Shown piece by piece: positions 45,458 through 54,183 of a DNA stretch of 64,000 nucleotides (positions within the stretch are counted from its first letter, which is position 1; each line of letters opens with the position of its first letter). Source of the stretch: Fluviicoccus sp. GTDB taxonomy: Bacteria; Pseudomonadota; Gammaproteobacteria; Pseudomonadales; Moraxellaceae. A program made the translations under genes and the position numbers. The notes under the pieces were generated by a model, which saw only the letters and a list, made by a program, of their open reading frames with translations, was not told the origin of the DNA and searched no databases. The stretch covers positions 124,001-188,000 of the forward strand of contig NZ_JAUSMX010000019.1 of the NCBI RefSeq assembly GCF_030646115.1, read 5' to 3'.

Positions 45458-46069
45458 ATGGTTTCCACCGCCCGCCAGATCGACCCGCCTGTCAGCGAAG
45501 CCGACTATTTTGCGCTGGAACGGGACACCGATATCCGCCACGAATTGCTGGACGGTCAGGTGTTTGCGATGGTCGGTGGCAGCTTTAATCATAGCCGGAT
45601 TGTCGGCAATGTGTTCCGGCGCATCGGGAACCATCTGGAAGGTAAACCCTGTGAAGTCTTTGCCGAAAGCACCAAGCTGCGTTTTCCGGAGCTGATAGGC
45701 GGTTTCAATTATGTCTATCCGGATGTGGTAGTGGACTGTTCCACGCATCTGGCGCAGGACAACATGCTGGTGACGCCGGTGCTGATTGTGGAAGTGCTGT
45801 CGCGCTCCACCCGGCGTCGTGACGAGACGGTGAAGCGGGCGGCGTACCGGCAGATTCCGACGCTGATGGAATATGTGTTGATTGAGCAGGACGCGGTGGA
45901 TGTCGAGGTGATGCGGCGCGGGTCGGGGTGGTTGCCGGAGAATTATTTCATGGGCGACAGTCTGGTGCTGGAATCCATCGGGGTGACGCTGCGGGTGGAG
46001 GAGATTTACGAGCGGGTGCAGAATGCGGATGTGGAGGAGTGGGTGGGGCGAAATGAACGAGAAGCATAA
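45458..46069 (+). CDS. Uma2-family (DUF820) putative PD-(D/E)XK nuclease
   Basis: The 203-residue product matches the Uma2 family. It has an RHELLDGQVFAMVGG strand-turn, the metal site YPDVVVDCS (about 88-96) and PVLIVEVLSRST (about 109-120), which form the D...E-x-V pattern of restriction-endonuclease-like folds. A biological role has not been settled; members are often multicopy accessory genes, abundant in cyanobacteria and scattered elsewhere. It sits between purD and an AT-rich orphan gene, where Pseudomonas has unrelated genes, so this segment is an insertion or variable site. Confidence 0.85.
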   Translation: MVSTARQIDPPVSEADYFALERDTDIRHELLDGQVFAMVGGSFNHSRIVGNVFRRIGNHLEGKPCEVFAESTKLRFPELIGGFNYVYPDVVVDCSTHLAQDNMLVTPVLIVEVLSRSTRRRDETVKRAAYRQIPTLMEYVLIEQDAVDVEVMRRGSGWLPENYFMGDSLVLESIGVTLRVEEIYERVQNADVEEWVGRNEREA

Positions 46070-46092
46070 ACGCTTCCACCACGATTGAATCC

Positions 46093-46111
46093 GGCGCATT
46101 TTTAATGCGCC
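46093..46111. repeat. REP-like hairpin after the Uma2 gene
   Basis: GGCGCATT-TTT-AATGCGCC, a perfect 8-bp stem, within CCGGCGCAT...ATGCGCCCTACA. This resembles a palindromic repeat often seen between genes in proteobacteria. It could also end the Uma2 transcript. Confidence 0.55.
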
Positions 46112-46185
46112 CTACACAGGCGTTCGGCGCTGTATGCGGACATTTACCTGCCCTACGAGAGCTTTCAATTACTAACGGAGCCGAA

Positions 46186-47277
46186 ATGAAAATTGAAGAC
46201 CTTAAAAAAGAATCATTCACCCTCGAAAAAAAACAAGCTTATAGCCTAGATCTTGCACTTATATCGCTTCGACTTGCTATCAAAGCCTATTTTTCCACAT
46301 ACAAAGCAAACCCAACTTATCTTGGAATCATCAATAGCAAGGCACTTCACAACACGAAAGCTGCTGACAATCACCATACGACTGATTTTTGCGAGGCATC
46401 TACAGAAACCATTTTTCACTTTCAACACTTTGCAGAACTATCCTGCAAGAAAATACTCAGAGATGTCCATCCACTTTTATGCGATGTTGCCATAAAAAAA
46501 CCCTTAGTTCTCTATAAACTACTAAAGAATGAAAGTTTGACTGCAGATGAGTCGCAATCAGTAAAATCTATTGAGTTCTCTGAAACCTTAGAGAATCTTA
46601 TTGTTCTCATCAACAAAAAAGCCCTTATCGACCACGACAAACTCTCTTTTATTATAGAACACAAAGAAACACTAAAAGCCCTGAATGATCTTAGAAACAG
46701 AATATCCCACCGAGGATTATTCATCATGCGATACAAAGCACTTGATATTTTCATAGGAAAATACATATTCCCATTTGTAATCGCAATGACAGACCATTGC
46801 TATCCAAACTCAACTCGCAATTATTGGTTCCCCAAGAAAACGGCCTGCAGCATTGACCCAATTCATGAAATAATTACCGAGTGCAATTTGACTGCTCCAA
46901 ATCATAAAAAGATTGCCCTACTTAAGGAAATGGGTCGGGCGTCTTATGAAAACCCTCTAGAGATCGAAGCCAACACAGACAAGACCGTTGGCCTCACTTT
47001 CTCTGAGCTTTTCAATGAGCGCACTAAAAAACGCGCGGTACAAGTCGCCAATTTTGAACAAACTGAGGGAAACCGCATAAAAATAAAATGCCCAGTTTGC
47101 GGCATGCCAACATTAATCATATATAAAGAGACCCATTGTGATGACGATGACGGCACTTATTTTGACTATGCCTATGAAGCAAAATGCGAATGCTGCACTT
47201 TTAGCATCCATTATGATGTTGACATTCCAGACGAGTATGAAAAATTCGGTATTGAAAACTACTGGAATGATTTATGA
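46186..47277 (+). CDS. AT-rich gene: HEPN-like protein with C-terminal zinc ribbon
   Basis: A 363-residue product from the ATG at 46186. The N-terminal two thirds is all-helical, with LNDLRNRISHRGLF (about 166-179), where Arg 170-x4-His 175 fits the R-x4-6-H catalytic motif of HEPN ribonucleases. An earlier helix, FHFQHFAELSCKKILRDVHPLL (78-98), is typical of such bundles. The C-terminal part carries CPVC (302-305) and CECC (334-337), probably a zinc ribbon. The base composition is far more AT-rich than all neighbours, showing recent transfer. No partner toxin/antitoxin gene is obvious except the Uma2 gene upstream. The HEPN assignment is my inference from one motif. Confidence 0.6.
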   Translation: MKIEDLKKESFTLEKKQAYSLDLALISLRLAIKAYFSTYKANPTYLGIINSKALHNTKAADNHHTTDFCEASTETIFHFQHFAELSCKKILRDVHPLLCDVAIKKPLVLYKLLKNESLTADESQSVKSIEFSETLENLIVLINKKALIDHDKLSFIIEHKETLKALNDLRNRISHRGLFIMRYKALDIFIGKYIFPFVIAMTDHCYPNSTRNYWFPKKTACSIDPIHEIITECNLTAPNHKKIALLKEMGRASYENPLEIEANTDKTVGLTFSELFNERTKKRAVQVANFEQTEGNRIKIKCPVCGMPTLIIYKETHCDDDDGTYFDYAYEAKCECCTFSIHYDVDIPDEYEKFGIENYWNDL

Positions 47278-47825
47278 CTTGAAACTGTCAGAGCCAAGTC
47301 TTCTTCAAGCCCCTATGAAGAAACTCAACTGTTGACTCCCCTTGCCCACCCCCTCCCCCACCTGCTAATCTCCCATCCTTGCACCGCCGCCCGCTTCCCC
47401 GGACGGCACCGCAAGGCGGCCTCAACCCCCGCCCGGACATCGGTTACCATGCCCTTGCCCGCGCATACCACGCGAGGCAAGAGCAGCAACAAGGGCTTCC
47501 GCCAACCGGACCCTTCCGGCCCCCGGGCCGACCACCGTGTCGCGCCGGTCTCCCAAAAGGAACCGGCCCGACCGGGAAACAACCACCCTCCCCGTTTCCC
47601 GGTCTCCCCTCAACCTGTCCCCCTAAAAAGGGGACCGGTTCCGTAACCCGATTTTGTTTGCGCATGTCCATGCCACACCGTGGCGCGGAGTGCTATAGTT
47701 TTCAACCCTTTTTCGTAGCCCGTGTGCCAACACGGGACCGCCGGCATTAACCACACGACCGGCCTCCCCGCCTTCCATGCGGGCTACTTGATACAAACCG
47801 TGCCTGACACGAAGCGAGAACGACA
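47278..47825. other. Long non-coding region before maeB
   Basis: About 550 bases without a convincing gene. The first 50 bases are the AT-rich tail of the orphan gene, then a proline-coding-like C-rich stretch (47335-47640) whose frames look random, then GTCCCC-CTAAAAA-GGGGAC (47622-47640) and the structured element at 47715-47787 just before maeB. Confidence 0.6.
47715..47787 (+). repeat. Structured inverted-repeat element upstream of maeB
   Basis: Outer arms GTAGCCCG (47715-47722) and CGGGCTAC (47780-47787) enclose hairpins CCCGTGT-GCCA-ACACGGG (47719-47736) and GCCGG/CCGGC (47740-47744 and 47759-47763). The outer helix and the first inner hairpin share CCCG, so they exclude each other. 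This may be a REP/BIME-type repeat or a switchable mRNA leader, 38 bases before the maeB start. Confidence 0.45.
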
Positions 47826-50087
47826 ATGGATGAGGTGTTTAAGAAAGCCGCGCTGGACTATCACGAATTTCCCAAGCCCGGCAAAATTGCAGTCACCCCC
47901 AGCAAGAACCTGATCAACCAGCGCGACCTGGCGCTGGCCTATTCCCCCGGCGTCGCTGCACCCTGCCTGGAAATTGAAAGAGACCCCAGCACCGTCTCGC
48001 GCTACACCGCGCGCGGCAACCTGGTCGCGGTGATCTCCAACGGCACCGCCGTGCTGGGCCTGGGCGACATCGGCCCGCTGGCTTCCAAGCCGGTGATGGA
48101 AGGCAAAGGCGTGCTGTTCAAGAAGTTTGCCGGTGTGGACGTGTTCGACATCGAAATTGACGAGCGTGATCCGGACAAGCTGGTGGACATCATCGCCAGC
48201 CTGGAACCTACCTTCGGCGGCATCAACCTGGAAGACATCAAGGCCCCGGAATGCTTCTACATCGAGCGCAAGCTGCGCGAGCGGATGAAGATTCCCGTTT
48301 TCCATGACGACCAGCACGGCACCTCCATCATTGTCGGCGCCGGCCTGCTTAACGCGCTGAAGATCGTTCAGAAAGACATCGCCGACATCAAGATCGTCTG
48401 CTCCGGCGCCGGTGCGGCCGCGATCACCTGTCTCGACCTGATCTGCGCCCTGGGCGCGCGCAAGGAAAACATCTACGTTGCCGACTCCAAGGGCGTGCTG
48501 CATCACGGCCGCGCCATGGACGAGAGCAAGGCGAAATACGCGCAGGAAACAGATGCCCGCACGCTGGCGGACATCATGGTCGGCGCGGACATGTTCCTCG
48601 GGCTGTCCACCGCCGGTATCGTCAGCCGCGACATGGTGAAGACCATGGCCGCCAAGCCGATCATCTTCGGCTTGTCGAACCCGACGCCGGAAATCATGCC
48701 GGAAGAAGTGAAGGCCGTGCGCGATGACGCCATTATCGCCACCGGTCGCTCCGACTACCCGAACCAGGTCAACAACGCCCTGTGCTTCCCCTACATCTTC
48801 CGCGGGGCGCTGGATGTGGGCGCCACCAACGTCAACGAAGCGATGAAGATTGCCTGCGTGCACTCCATCGCCCGAATGGCGCATGTGGAACAGACCGAAT
48901 CCACCGCTTTCGGCGAAGTGACGCCGTTCGGCCCGGAATACATCATTCCCAAGGCGCTGGACCCGCGCCTGATCATGGAAATTGCGCCCGCCGTGGCCAA
49001 GGCCGCCATGGAATCGGGTGTCGCCACCCGCCCCATCGCCGATCTGGATGCCTATCGCCAGAAGCTGTCCGAATACGTCTATAACTCCGCCTTCATCATG
49101 AAGCCGGTGTTTGCCCAGGCCAAGTCGCAGCCGAAGCGCATCATCTTCTGCGAAGGTGAGGACGACCGCGTGCTGCGTGCCGTGCAAATCGTGGTGGACG
49201 AAGGTCTGGCCAAGCCGATCCTGATCGGCCGCGTACCGGTGATTGAAAGCAAGATCCAGCGTCTGGGCCTGCGCATCCGTCCCGGCATCGACTTTGTGCT
49301 GGTGAATCAGGACAACGATCCGCGCTACAAGGAATACTGGACCTATTACCATCGTTTGATGGAGCGTCGCGGTATTGGTGTCGAACTGGCCAAGCGCGAA
49401 GTGCGCCGCCGCACCACGCTGATCGGCGCGCTGCTGATGCACTTCGGTGAAGCCGACGGCATGATCTGCGGCACCTTCGGCCATTACCAGCTGCATTTGG
49501 ACTATGTGTCCGAGGTGGTGGGTCTGGGTCGCAAGGCGCAGAACTTCTATGCCATGAATGCGCTGATCCTGGATGACCGCACTATCTTCATCGCAGACAC
49601 CTACGTGAATCCGGATCCGACCGCGCAGCAGATTGCCGAAATGACGCTGCTGGCCGCCGAGGAAATCCGTCGCTTTGGCATGACGCCAAAGGTGGCGTTG
49701 CTGTCGCACTCCAGCTTTGGCACCAGCAACACCGCCAGCGCCCAGAAAATGCGCGACGCCTACGCCATCCTCAGCGCCAACGCGCCGGAACTGGAAGTGG
49801 ACGGTGAAATGCATGGTGATGCGGCGCTGGATGAAAGTGTCCGCACCGCGACGTTCCCCAACTCGCGCCTGAAGGGTAACGCCAACCTGCTGATCATGCC
49901 GACACTGGATGCCGCCAACATCGCCTTCAACCTGTTGAAGACGTCGAACGGCAACGGTGTCACGATTGGTCCGATCCTGCTGGGCGCCAACAAGCCTGTG
50001 CACATCCTCACCTCGTCGGCCACCACACGACGCATCGTCAACATGACAGCGCTGACCGTGGCGGAAGCCATCGCCAACCAAAACTAA
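47826..50087 (+). CDS. maeB: NADP-dependent malic enzyme with phosphotransacetylase-like domain
   Basis: The 753-residue enzyme oxidatively decarboxylates malate to pyruvate, making NADPH. The malic enzyme part (about 1-425) has the catalytic tyrosine in [10 protein letters not shown], and [13 protein letters not shown] and [13 protein letters not shown]; the C-terminal 320 residues form a phosphotransacetylase-like domain thought to be regulatory (acetyl-CoA control). It is full length for MaeB. AAGCGAGAACGACA precedes the ATG. Confidence 0.96.
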   Translation: MDEVFKKAALDYHEFPKPGKIAVTPSKNLINQRDLALAYSPGVAAPCLEIERDPSTVSRYTARGNLVAVISNGTAVLGLGDIGPLASKPVMEGKGVLFKKFAGVDVFDIEIDERDPDKLVDIIASLEPTFGGINLEDIKAPECFYIERKLRERMKIPVFHDDQHGTSIIVGAGLLNALKIVQKDIADIKIVCSGAGAAAITCLDLICALGARKENIYVADSKGVLHHGRAMDESKAKYAQETDARTLADIMVGADMFLGLSTAGIVSRDMVKTMAAKPIIFGLSNPTPEIMPEEVKAVRDDAIIATGRSDYPNQVNNALCFPYIFRGALDVGATNVNEAMKIACVHSIARMAHVEQTESTAFGEVTPFGPEYIIPKALDPRLIMEIAPAVAKAAMESGVATRPIADLDAYRQKLSEYVYNSAFIMKPVFAQAKSQPKRIIFCEGEDDRVLRAVQIVVDEGLAKPILIGRVPVIESKIQRLGLRIRPGIDFVLVNQDNDPRYKEYWTYYHRLMERRGIGVELAKREVRRRTTLIGALLMHFGEADGMICGTFGHYQLHLDYVSEVVGLGRKAQNFYAMNALILDDRTIFIADTYVNPDPTAQQIAEMTLLAAEEIRRFGMTPKVALLSHSSFGTSNTASAQKMRDAYAILSANAPELEVDGEMHGDAALDESVRTATFPNSRLKGNANLLIMPTLDAANIAFNLLKTSNGNGVTIGPILLGANKPVHILTSSATTRRIVNMTALTVAEAIANQN

Positions 50088-50112
50088 GCTTCCGGTTTGT
50101 GAGTCTCAGCAG

Positions 50113-50140
50113 AGGGCGGCGAAAGTCGCCCTTTTGCTTT
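50113..50140 (+). terminator. Intrinsic terminator of maeB
   Basis: AGGGCGGC-GAAA-GTCGCCCT with one G-U pair and a GAAA tetraloop, followed by TTTGCTTT. Confidence 0.8.
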
Positions 50141-50194
50141 CTGCGGCATCCTCCCGTCTGTTAAATTCGCCCCCTCACTTCAGGCCAAGCCACC

Positions 50195-51379
50195 ATGACC
50201 GATCACCTCTCCGAATTCCTCAACCGACTGAGCCAAAGCCTGGATGCCAACACCCTGTCGAAGCTGGTGCTGAGCAAATATCAGGGCGGCGAGAAGGAGC
50301 TGGTGCGGCTGACGGTGCGTCCGGTCACCCTGCGTGCTGAGGATTACCTGAGCTTTGTCTACCAGTACCAGACCCGCGAGATCACCAAGAATCATCCGGT
50401 GGCAGAGGGCATCGCGCTGATTGGCCAAAAGCTGGGTACCGACTTCCAGAATGCCAACCTGCTGGCCCGCGATGGTGAAACCCAGTTGCAATTCAGCAAG
50501 AAGGGCAAGCCCTCGCTGCAACACCACGGGCAGGTCCGCGCGGCGGCGGCCGACAAGGCGCACAACCACGAGAAGCACCGTTTGCTTGACCTCGACCGCC
50601 CCTTTCTCACCGATCTGGGCGTCACCGATGCCGAGCAGCGGCTGATACCGGCGATGTCGCGGAAATGGAAGCAGATCAACAAGTTCCTGGAAATCTTCAG
50701 CCATGCTTTCGAACAGGCGCAGCTGCCTGCAGACCGGCCGGTGCGGGTGCTGGATTTCGGCTCCGGCAAAGGTTACCTGACCTTTGCCGTGCACGACTGG
50801 CTGACACGTGCGCAAGGTCGCGCGGCGCATGTCACCGGGGTCGAACTGCGCGACCCCCTGGTCAAATTGTGCATGCAGGCTGTGGAACGATCGCAGTTAC
50901 AGGGACTGGATTTCTTCACCGGCGATGTGCGCAGCTTCGACACGCCGCAACTGGACATCATGATTGCGCTGCATGCCTGCGACATCGCCACCGACTACGC
51001 CATCCACACCGGCATCCGGCTGGGGGCCTCGGTGATCTTGTGTGCGCCGTGCTGCCACAAGGAAATAAGGCCGCAGATGCACAGCCCGGCGGTGATGCAG
51101 CCGTTGCTGAAGCACGGCATCCATCTGGGGCAGGAGGCGGAAATGGTCACCGACGGCCTGCGGGCGCTGCTGCTGGAGGCCAGCGGTTATGACACACAGG
51201 TCTTTGAGTTCGTGTCGCTGGAACACACCAGCAAGAACAAGATGATCCTGGCGATCAAGCGCCGGACCGTGAAGGACAGCGCCGCCGTGCGTGAGCAGAT
51301 CGGGGCGCTGAAGGCGTTCTACGGCATCCGGGAACAATGCCTGGAAACGCTGCTGGCCGCCGATCAACCGACGGCCTGA
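50195..51379 (+). CDS. Class I SAM-dependent methyltransferase (Methyltransf_32-like)
   Basis: The 394-residue protein has a roughly 140-residue N-terminal domain of unknown role, then a Rossmann methyltransferase: VLDFGSGKGYLTFAVHDWL (SAM loop, about 183-201), TGVELRD, and LHACDIATDYAIHTGI followed by ILCAPCCHKEI. The ALHACD and APCCHKE motifs are those of the PF13679 family, whose members modify RNA or proteins; the target here is unknown. Its last 16 bases overlap the convergent sigma factor gene. Confidence 0.88.
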   Translation: MTDHLSEFLNRLSQSLDANTLSKLVLSKYQGGEKELVRLTVRPVTLRAEDYLSFVYQYQTREITKNHPVAEGIALIGQKLGTDFQNANLLARDGETQLQFSKKGKPSLQHHGQVRAAAADKAHNHEKHRLLDLDRPFLTDLGVTDAEQRLIPAMSRKWKQINKFLEIFSHAFEQAQLPADRPVRVLDFGSGKGYLTFAVHDWLTRAQGRAAHVTGVELRDPLVKLCMQAVERSQLQGLDFFTGDVRSFDTPQLDIMIALHACDIATDYAIHTGIRLGASVILCAPCCHKEIRPQMHSPAVMQPLLKHGIHLGQEAEMVTDGLRALLLEASGYDTQVFEFVSLEHTSKNKMILAIKRRTVKDSAAVREQIGALKAFYGIREQCLETLLAADQPTA

Positions 51380-52248
51380 CACCAGCCTGCCAGCTTGTCC
51401 GGGTTCTGCTGGAAATAGAGTTCAACGATGCCCTGTGCGCTGACGCAGGCGCTGACCACATACCGCACCTGGTCCTGCTCACGCATCACGACTGCCAATC
51501 GTCCGTTGACAGTTGCCCGCGACATGGCCAACCCCGGCGGCTGCTTGCGGTTCAGCGCCAGCATCAAGCGGATGATCTTGGCGGGGCCGTAGATCGGCCG
51601 CAAGGCGCCCTTCACCTTGCCATTGGTATCCGTGTACAGGATTGCCTCACGCGACAGCGCTTGTTCCATCAGCCCGACATCTCCCTGCTGACAGGCCAGC
51701 AGGAAGGTGCCCAGCAAGCGGGCATGGGTGTCGCCGGGAGCTTCATGCCGTGCCGGGGCTTCGGCCACCTTGCGTTTGGCGCGGCTGTAGAGCTGGCGGC
51801 AATTAACGGCCGACTTGCCCAGCAACAACGCCATTTCCTCGAATCCGGTATCAAATGCCTCGCGCAGGACAAACACCGCCCGCTCCACCGGCGTCAGCCG
51901 TTCCAGCATGTGCAGGAATCCCAGCGAGAGCGACTGCTGCTGTTCGGCGAAATCATCCGGTTCCGGGGTCAGTTCATCCGGCCGCTCCGGCTCCGGTTCC
52001 GGCAGCCACGGGCCGACATAGCGCCCGGCTTCGCGGCGGCGGCGGCGCAATTGGTCCAGCGCCAGGTTCACCACCGTCTGCCGCACCCAGGCATCCGGAT
52101 TGGTCACCGCCTCCGCCCGTTGCCAGCGCAACCAAGCTTCCTGCACCACATCCTCGGCATCTTGGACCGAGCCCAGCACGCGATAGGCCAGCCCGAACCA
52201 GCGACGGCGCTGCGACTGGAACCACTGCTCGGGATAGCCCATATTCAT
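51364..52248 (-). CDS. ECF41-type sigma factor with fused C-terminal regulatory domain
   Basis: The 294-residue product has region 2 (YRVLGSVQDAEDVVQEAWLRW), the ECF41 linker motif YVGPWLPEP (77-85), region 4 (LTPVERAVFVLREAF, then a helix-turn-helix around NCRQLYSRAKRK) and a SnoaL-like extension (about 175-294) with DTNGK (207-211, a variant of the DGGGK motif) and NPDKL (282-286). In ECF41 factors this extension replaces an anti-sigma factor. The ATG at 52248 overlaps the oxidoreductase stop by ATGA. It likely activates its own operon from the promoter at 53456-53482. Confidence 0.93.
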   Translation of the reverse strand: MNMGYPEQWFQSQRRRWFGLAYRVLGSVQDAEDVVQEAWLRWQRAEAVTNPDAWVRQTVVNLALDQLRRRRREAGRYVGPWLPEPEPERPDELTPEPDDFAEQQQSLSLGFLHMLERLTPVERAVFVLREAFDTGFEEMALLLGKSAVNCRQLYSRAKRKVAEAPARHEAPGDTHARLLGTFLLACQQGDVGLMEQALSREAILYTDTNGKVKGALRPIYGPAKIIRLMLALNRKQPPGLAMSRATVNGRLAVVMREQDQVRYVVSACVSAQGIVELYFQQNPDKLAGWCQAVG

Positions 52249-53420
52249 TCCACCTGCTCCTGATAACGCCCGCCGCTGCCTGGCCAGAAATAGAGCGGCA
52301 AGCCGGTCAGTAGCTCCCACTTCACGATTGAAAAGGTCATGCGGCAAATCCATTCCTTGTAGCGCGCGGCCACAAAACCGGAGACGACAGCACCGTCAGG
52401 ACTATCGGCGCGATCCACAAACTGGGTCACCCCCCGCCGCCGCCCCAGGCTGACTAACCGTGCGAAATAGCCGAAATCAAAAGCTTGCGGATGACGTCCG
52501 GCCAGTAGGGCCGCGACATTCATGCCTGCGCATGCACCCAGCGGCATGGCCGTGGCACAGGCCATGCGCAACGGCTCCCCCGCGATTTCAACCCGCGCCG
52601 TATCACCAGCGACAAACACATTCTTGAAGCCCGGCAGACACAGGCAATCATCCACTGCCACCCGGCCATGTTCATCCACCGCCAACCCGCTGTCCGCCGC
52701 CAACGGGCTGGCGCGCATGCCGGAGCAGTCGATGCACAGATCGAAGGGAAGCGCGGCTCCTTCAGCCAGCCGGACCTGCCCGGGTTCTATCGCTGTAATC
52801 CGTCCCTGTTGCCGCAGGACGCCCAGTTCATCCAATGCCGTCAGCAAGGCATCGCGGGCTTTCGGCGACAAATCGGCTCCCGGTTCCCGACCGGACACCA
52901 TCATCACCGACAGCCCAGGAAAACGCTCTGCCAGTTCGCTGCTCACTTCCTGCGCAGTCAGGCCGCCACCCAGCACTATCACCCGGCCCTTCCGGTCGGC
53001 CAGCGCGGACACCCTGGCGTGCATGGCCTGCATCCGGTCACGGCTGTCCAGCTGCACGGCGTGCTCGCGGCTGCCCGGAATGGTACAGGCGGGTTGGCTG
53101 CCCAAGGCATGCACCAGCCAGTCGTAGGCCAGTACTTCCCCACCGGTCAGTTCAACCTCCTGCCGCGCCGGATCCAGACGCAGCACCCGGTCATGGCGGA
53201 ATTCCGCGCCGCGCCGCGCCAGCACCGGCGCCAGTTTCAGCCGCGCCGTGGTTTGACCGGCCAGCGTTTCATGCAAGCGGATACGTTGCTCGAAATAGGG
53301 ATTGGCGCTGACCACGATCACCCGCACCGGCCCCGGCGCACGCAAAATGCGGGAGCAGGCCAGCAGTCCGGCATAACCGGCGCCGAGGATGACAACAACA
53401 GGCTTCTTGGGGTCTTGCAT
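52245..53420 (-). CDS. NDH-2-like FAD/NAD(P)-dependent oxidoreductase
   Basis: The 391-residue flavoprotein has an N-terminal FAD motif VVILGAGYAGLLA, a second Rossmann motif VIVLGGGLTAQEVSSELAE, and the GDTARVE segment that holds the flavin near the C-terminus. It resembles type II NADH dehydrogenases but is a little shorter, and the electron acceptor is unknown. The ATG at 53420 has GGAGA six bases upstream. It is the first gene of an operon with the ECF41 factor, the usual 'COE' partner (carboxymuconolactone decarboxylase, oxidoreductase or epimerase) of this sigma group. Confidence 0.92.
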   Translation of the reverse strand: MQDPKKPVVVILGAGYAGLLACSRILRAPGPVRVIVVSANPYFEQRIRLHETLAGQTTARLKLAPVLARRGAEFRHDRVLRLDPARQEVELTGGEVLAYDWLVHALGSQPACTIPGSREHAVQLDSRDRMQAMHARVSALADRKGRVIVLGGGLTAQEVSSELAERFPGLSVMMVSGREPGADLSPKARDALLTALDELGVLRQQGRITAIEPGQVRLAEGAALPFDLCIDCSGMRASPLAADSGLAVDEHGRVAVDDCLCLPGFKNVFVAGDTARVEIAGEPLRMACATAMPLGACAGMNVAALLAGRHPQAFDFGYFARLVSLGRRRGVTQFVDRADSPDGAVVSGFVAARYKEWICRMTFSIVKWELLTGLPLYFWPGSGGRYQEQVE

Positions 53421-53455
53421 GGCAGTCTCCGGATTTTCAGGATGTATGCCGGTAA

Positions 53456-53482
53456 GACGAACGAGGCCGTAAATGTGTGACA
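53456..53482 (-). promoter_or_regulatory. ECF41-type promoter
   Basis: On the minus strand TGTCACA (53482-53476), 16 bases, then CGTC (53459-53456). This equals the reported ECF41 consensus TGTCACA-N16-CGTC exactly in sequence and spacing. It lies 36 bases before the oxidoreductase start, at the right distance for a short leader, and points at the operon that encodes the sigma factor. Confidence 0.85.
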
Positions 53483-53483
53483 A

Positions 53484-53505
53484 CCGGGAGGAAAAAATCT
53501 CCCGG
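53484..53505 (-). terminator. Hairpin between VOC gene and ECF41 promoter
   Basis: CCGGGAG-GAAAAAAT-CTCCCGG, a 7-bp stem placed 15 bases after the VOC gene stop. It directly abuts the -35 element, so it probably insulates the ECF41 promoter from upstream transcription. Confidence 0.5.
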
Positions 53506-53519
53506 ACGGTGGAAAACCC

Positions 53520-53888
53520 TTAACCCATGGTGAAGAAATTCAGCTTGTTCCCATCCAGATCACGGAAATAGGCCGCATAGAAATTCCCACCGCGATTGCC
53601 GGGACCGCCTTCATCCGTCGCCCCCAGGGACATGGCCTTGGTGTACAGCCGATCCACGGTGGCTGGGGAATCGACCGCCAGCGCCACCATGACGCCGTTG
53701 CCGACGGTGGCGGGTTGCTTGTCATAGGGTTTGCACACCGACAATGCCGGTTGGCCGGGTTTGACCGACCAGGCGATGAAGGTTTCATAGTCCATAAAGC
53801 GTTTCGCTCCCATCTCGCCCAGCAAGGCATCGTAAAAAGCGGCGGCGCGGGGCATATCATTGGAGCCGAGGGTGACGTAACCGATCAT
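53520..53888 (-). CDS. VOC (glyoxalase/bleomycin resistance) family protein
   Basis: The 122-residue single VOC domain begins MIGYVTLGSNDMPRAAAFYDALL and ends YFRDLDGNKLNFF, with the metal-binding-type glutamate replaced by N/F at the end. It may bind a small metabolite. AAGGAG lies before the ATG at 53888; the longer frame upstream is not conserved. The substrate is unknown. Confidence 0.9.
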   Translation of the reverse strand: MIGYVTLGSNDMPRAAAFYDALLGEMGAKRFMDYETFIAWSVKPGQPALSVCKPYDKQPATVGNGVMVALAVDSPATVDRLYTKAMSLGATDEGGPGNRGGNFYAAYFRDLDGNKLNFFTMG

Positions 53889-54065
53889 GGCGGAACTCCT
53901 TGGTTGTATTCCGGGAAAAAGCAGGATTGACGTTTGTGGAGAGTAGAAGCCGTTGGCTGGAATAACAAGTTGTGAAATAGACATCGGTGGCCTGCGCTCG
54001 CTGCTGGAAAGGGACAACCACGCGCCGGGAAACGAATGTAAAGCATGCGCCAGTTGAAACCCCCT

Positions 54066-54099
54066 CGCCGCTAGGCGGCGGTCCCCTTTCCAAGGGGAC
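54066..54099. repeat. Double hairpin repeat upstream of the DUF3365 gene
   Basis: CGCCG-CTAGG-CGGCG (54066-54080) is followed directly by GTCCCCTT-TCC-AAGGGGAC (54081-54099). The second stem is similar to the GTCCCC...GGGGAC element at 47622-47640, suggesting a dispersed intergenic repeat. Confidence 0.5.
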
Positions 54100-54183
54100 G
54101 GAGATCACAAACCTGCAAAATCCACTTGTTCAAAATACCGGTAGGGGTATATTAACCACATCCCCCCTATGGAGAATACACCC

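Noticed and set aside
47332-47750. Proline/arginine-rich frames in the spacer before maeB
   Set aside because: All frames look equally random, with no ribosome site; treated as non-coding.
47784-50081. A 765-codon open frame antisense to maeB
   Set aside because: High-GC genes create long open antisense frames. The sense frame has clear malic enzyme motifs; the antisense protein is rich in H, Q and G with no family motif.
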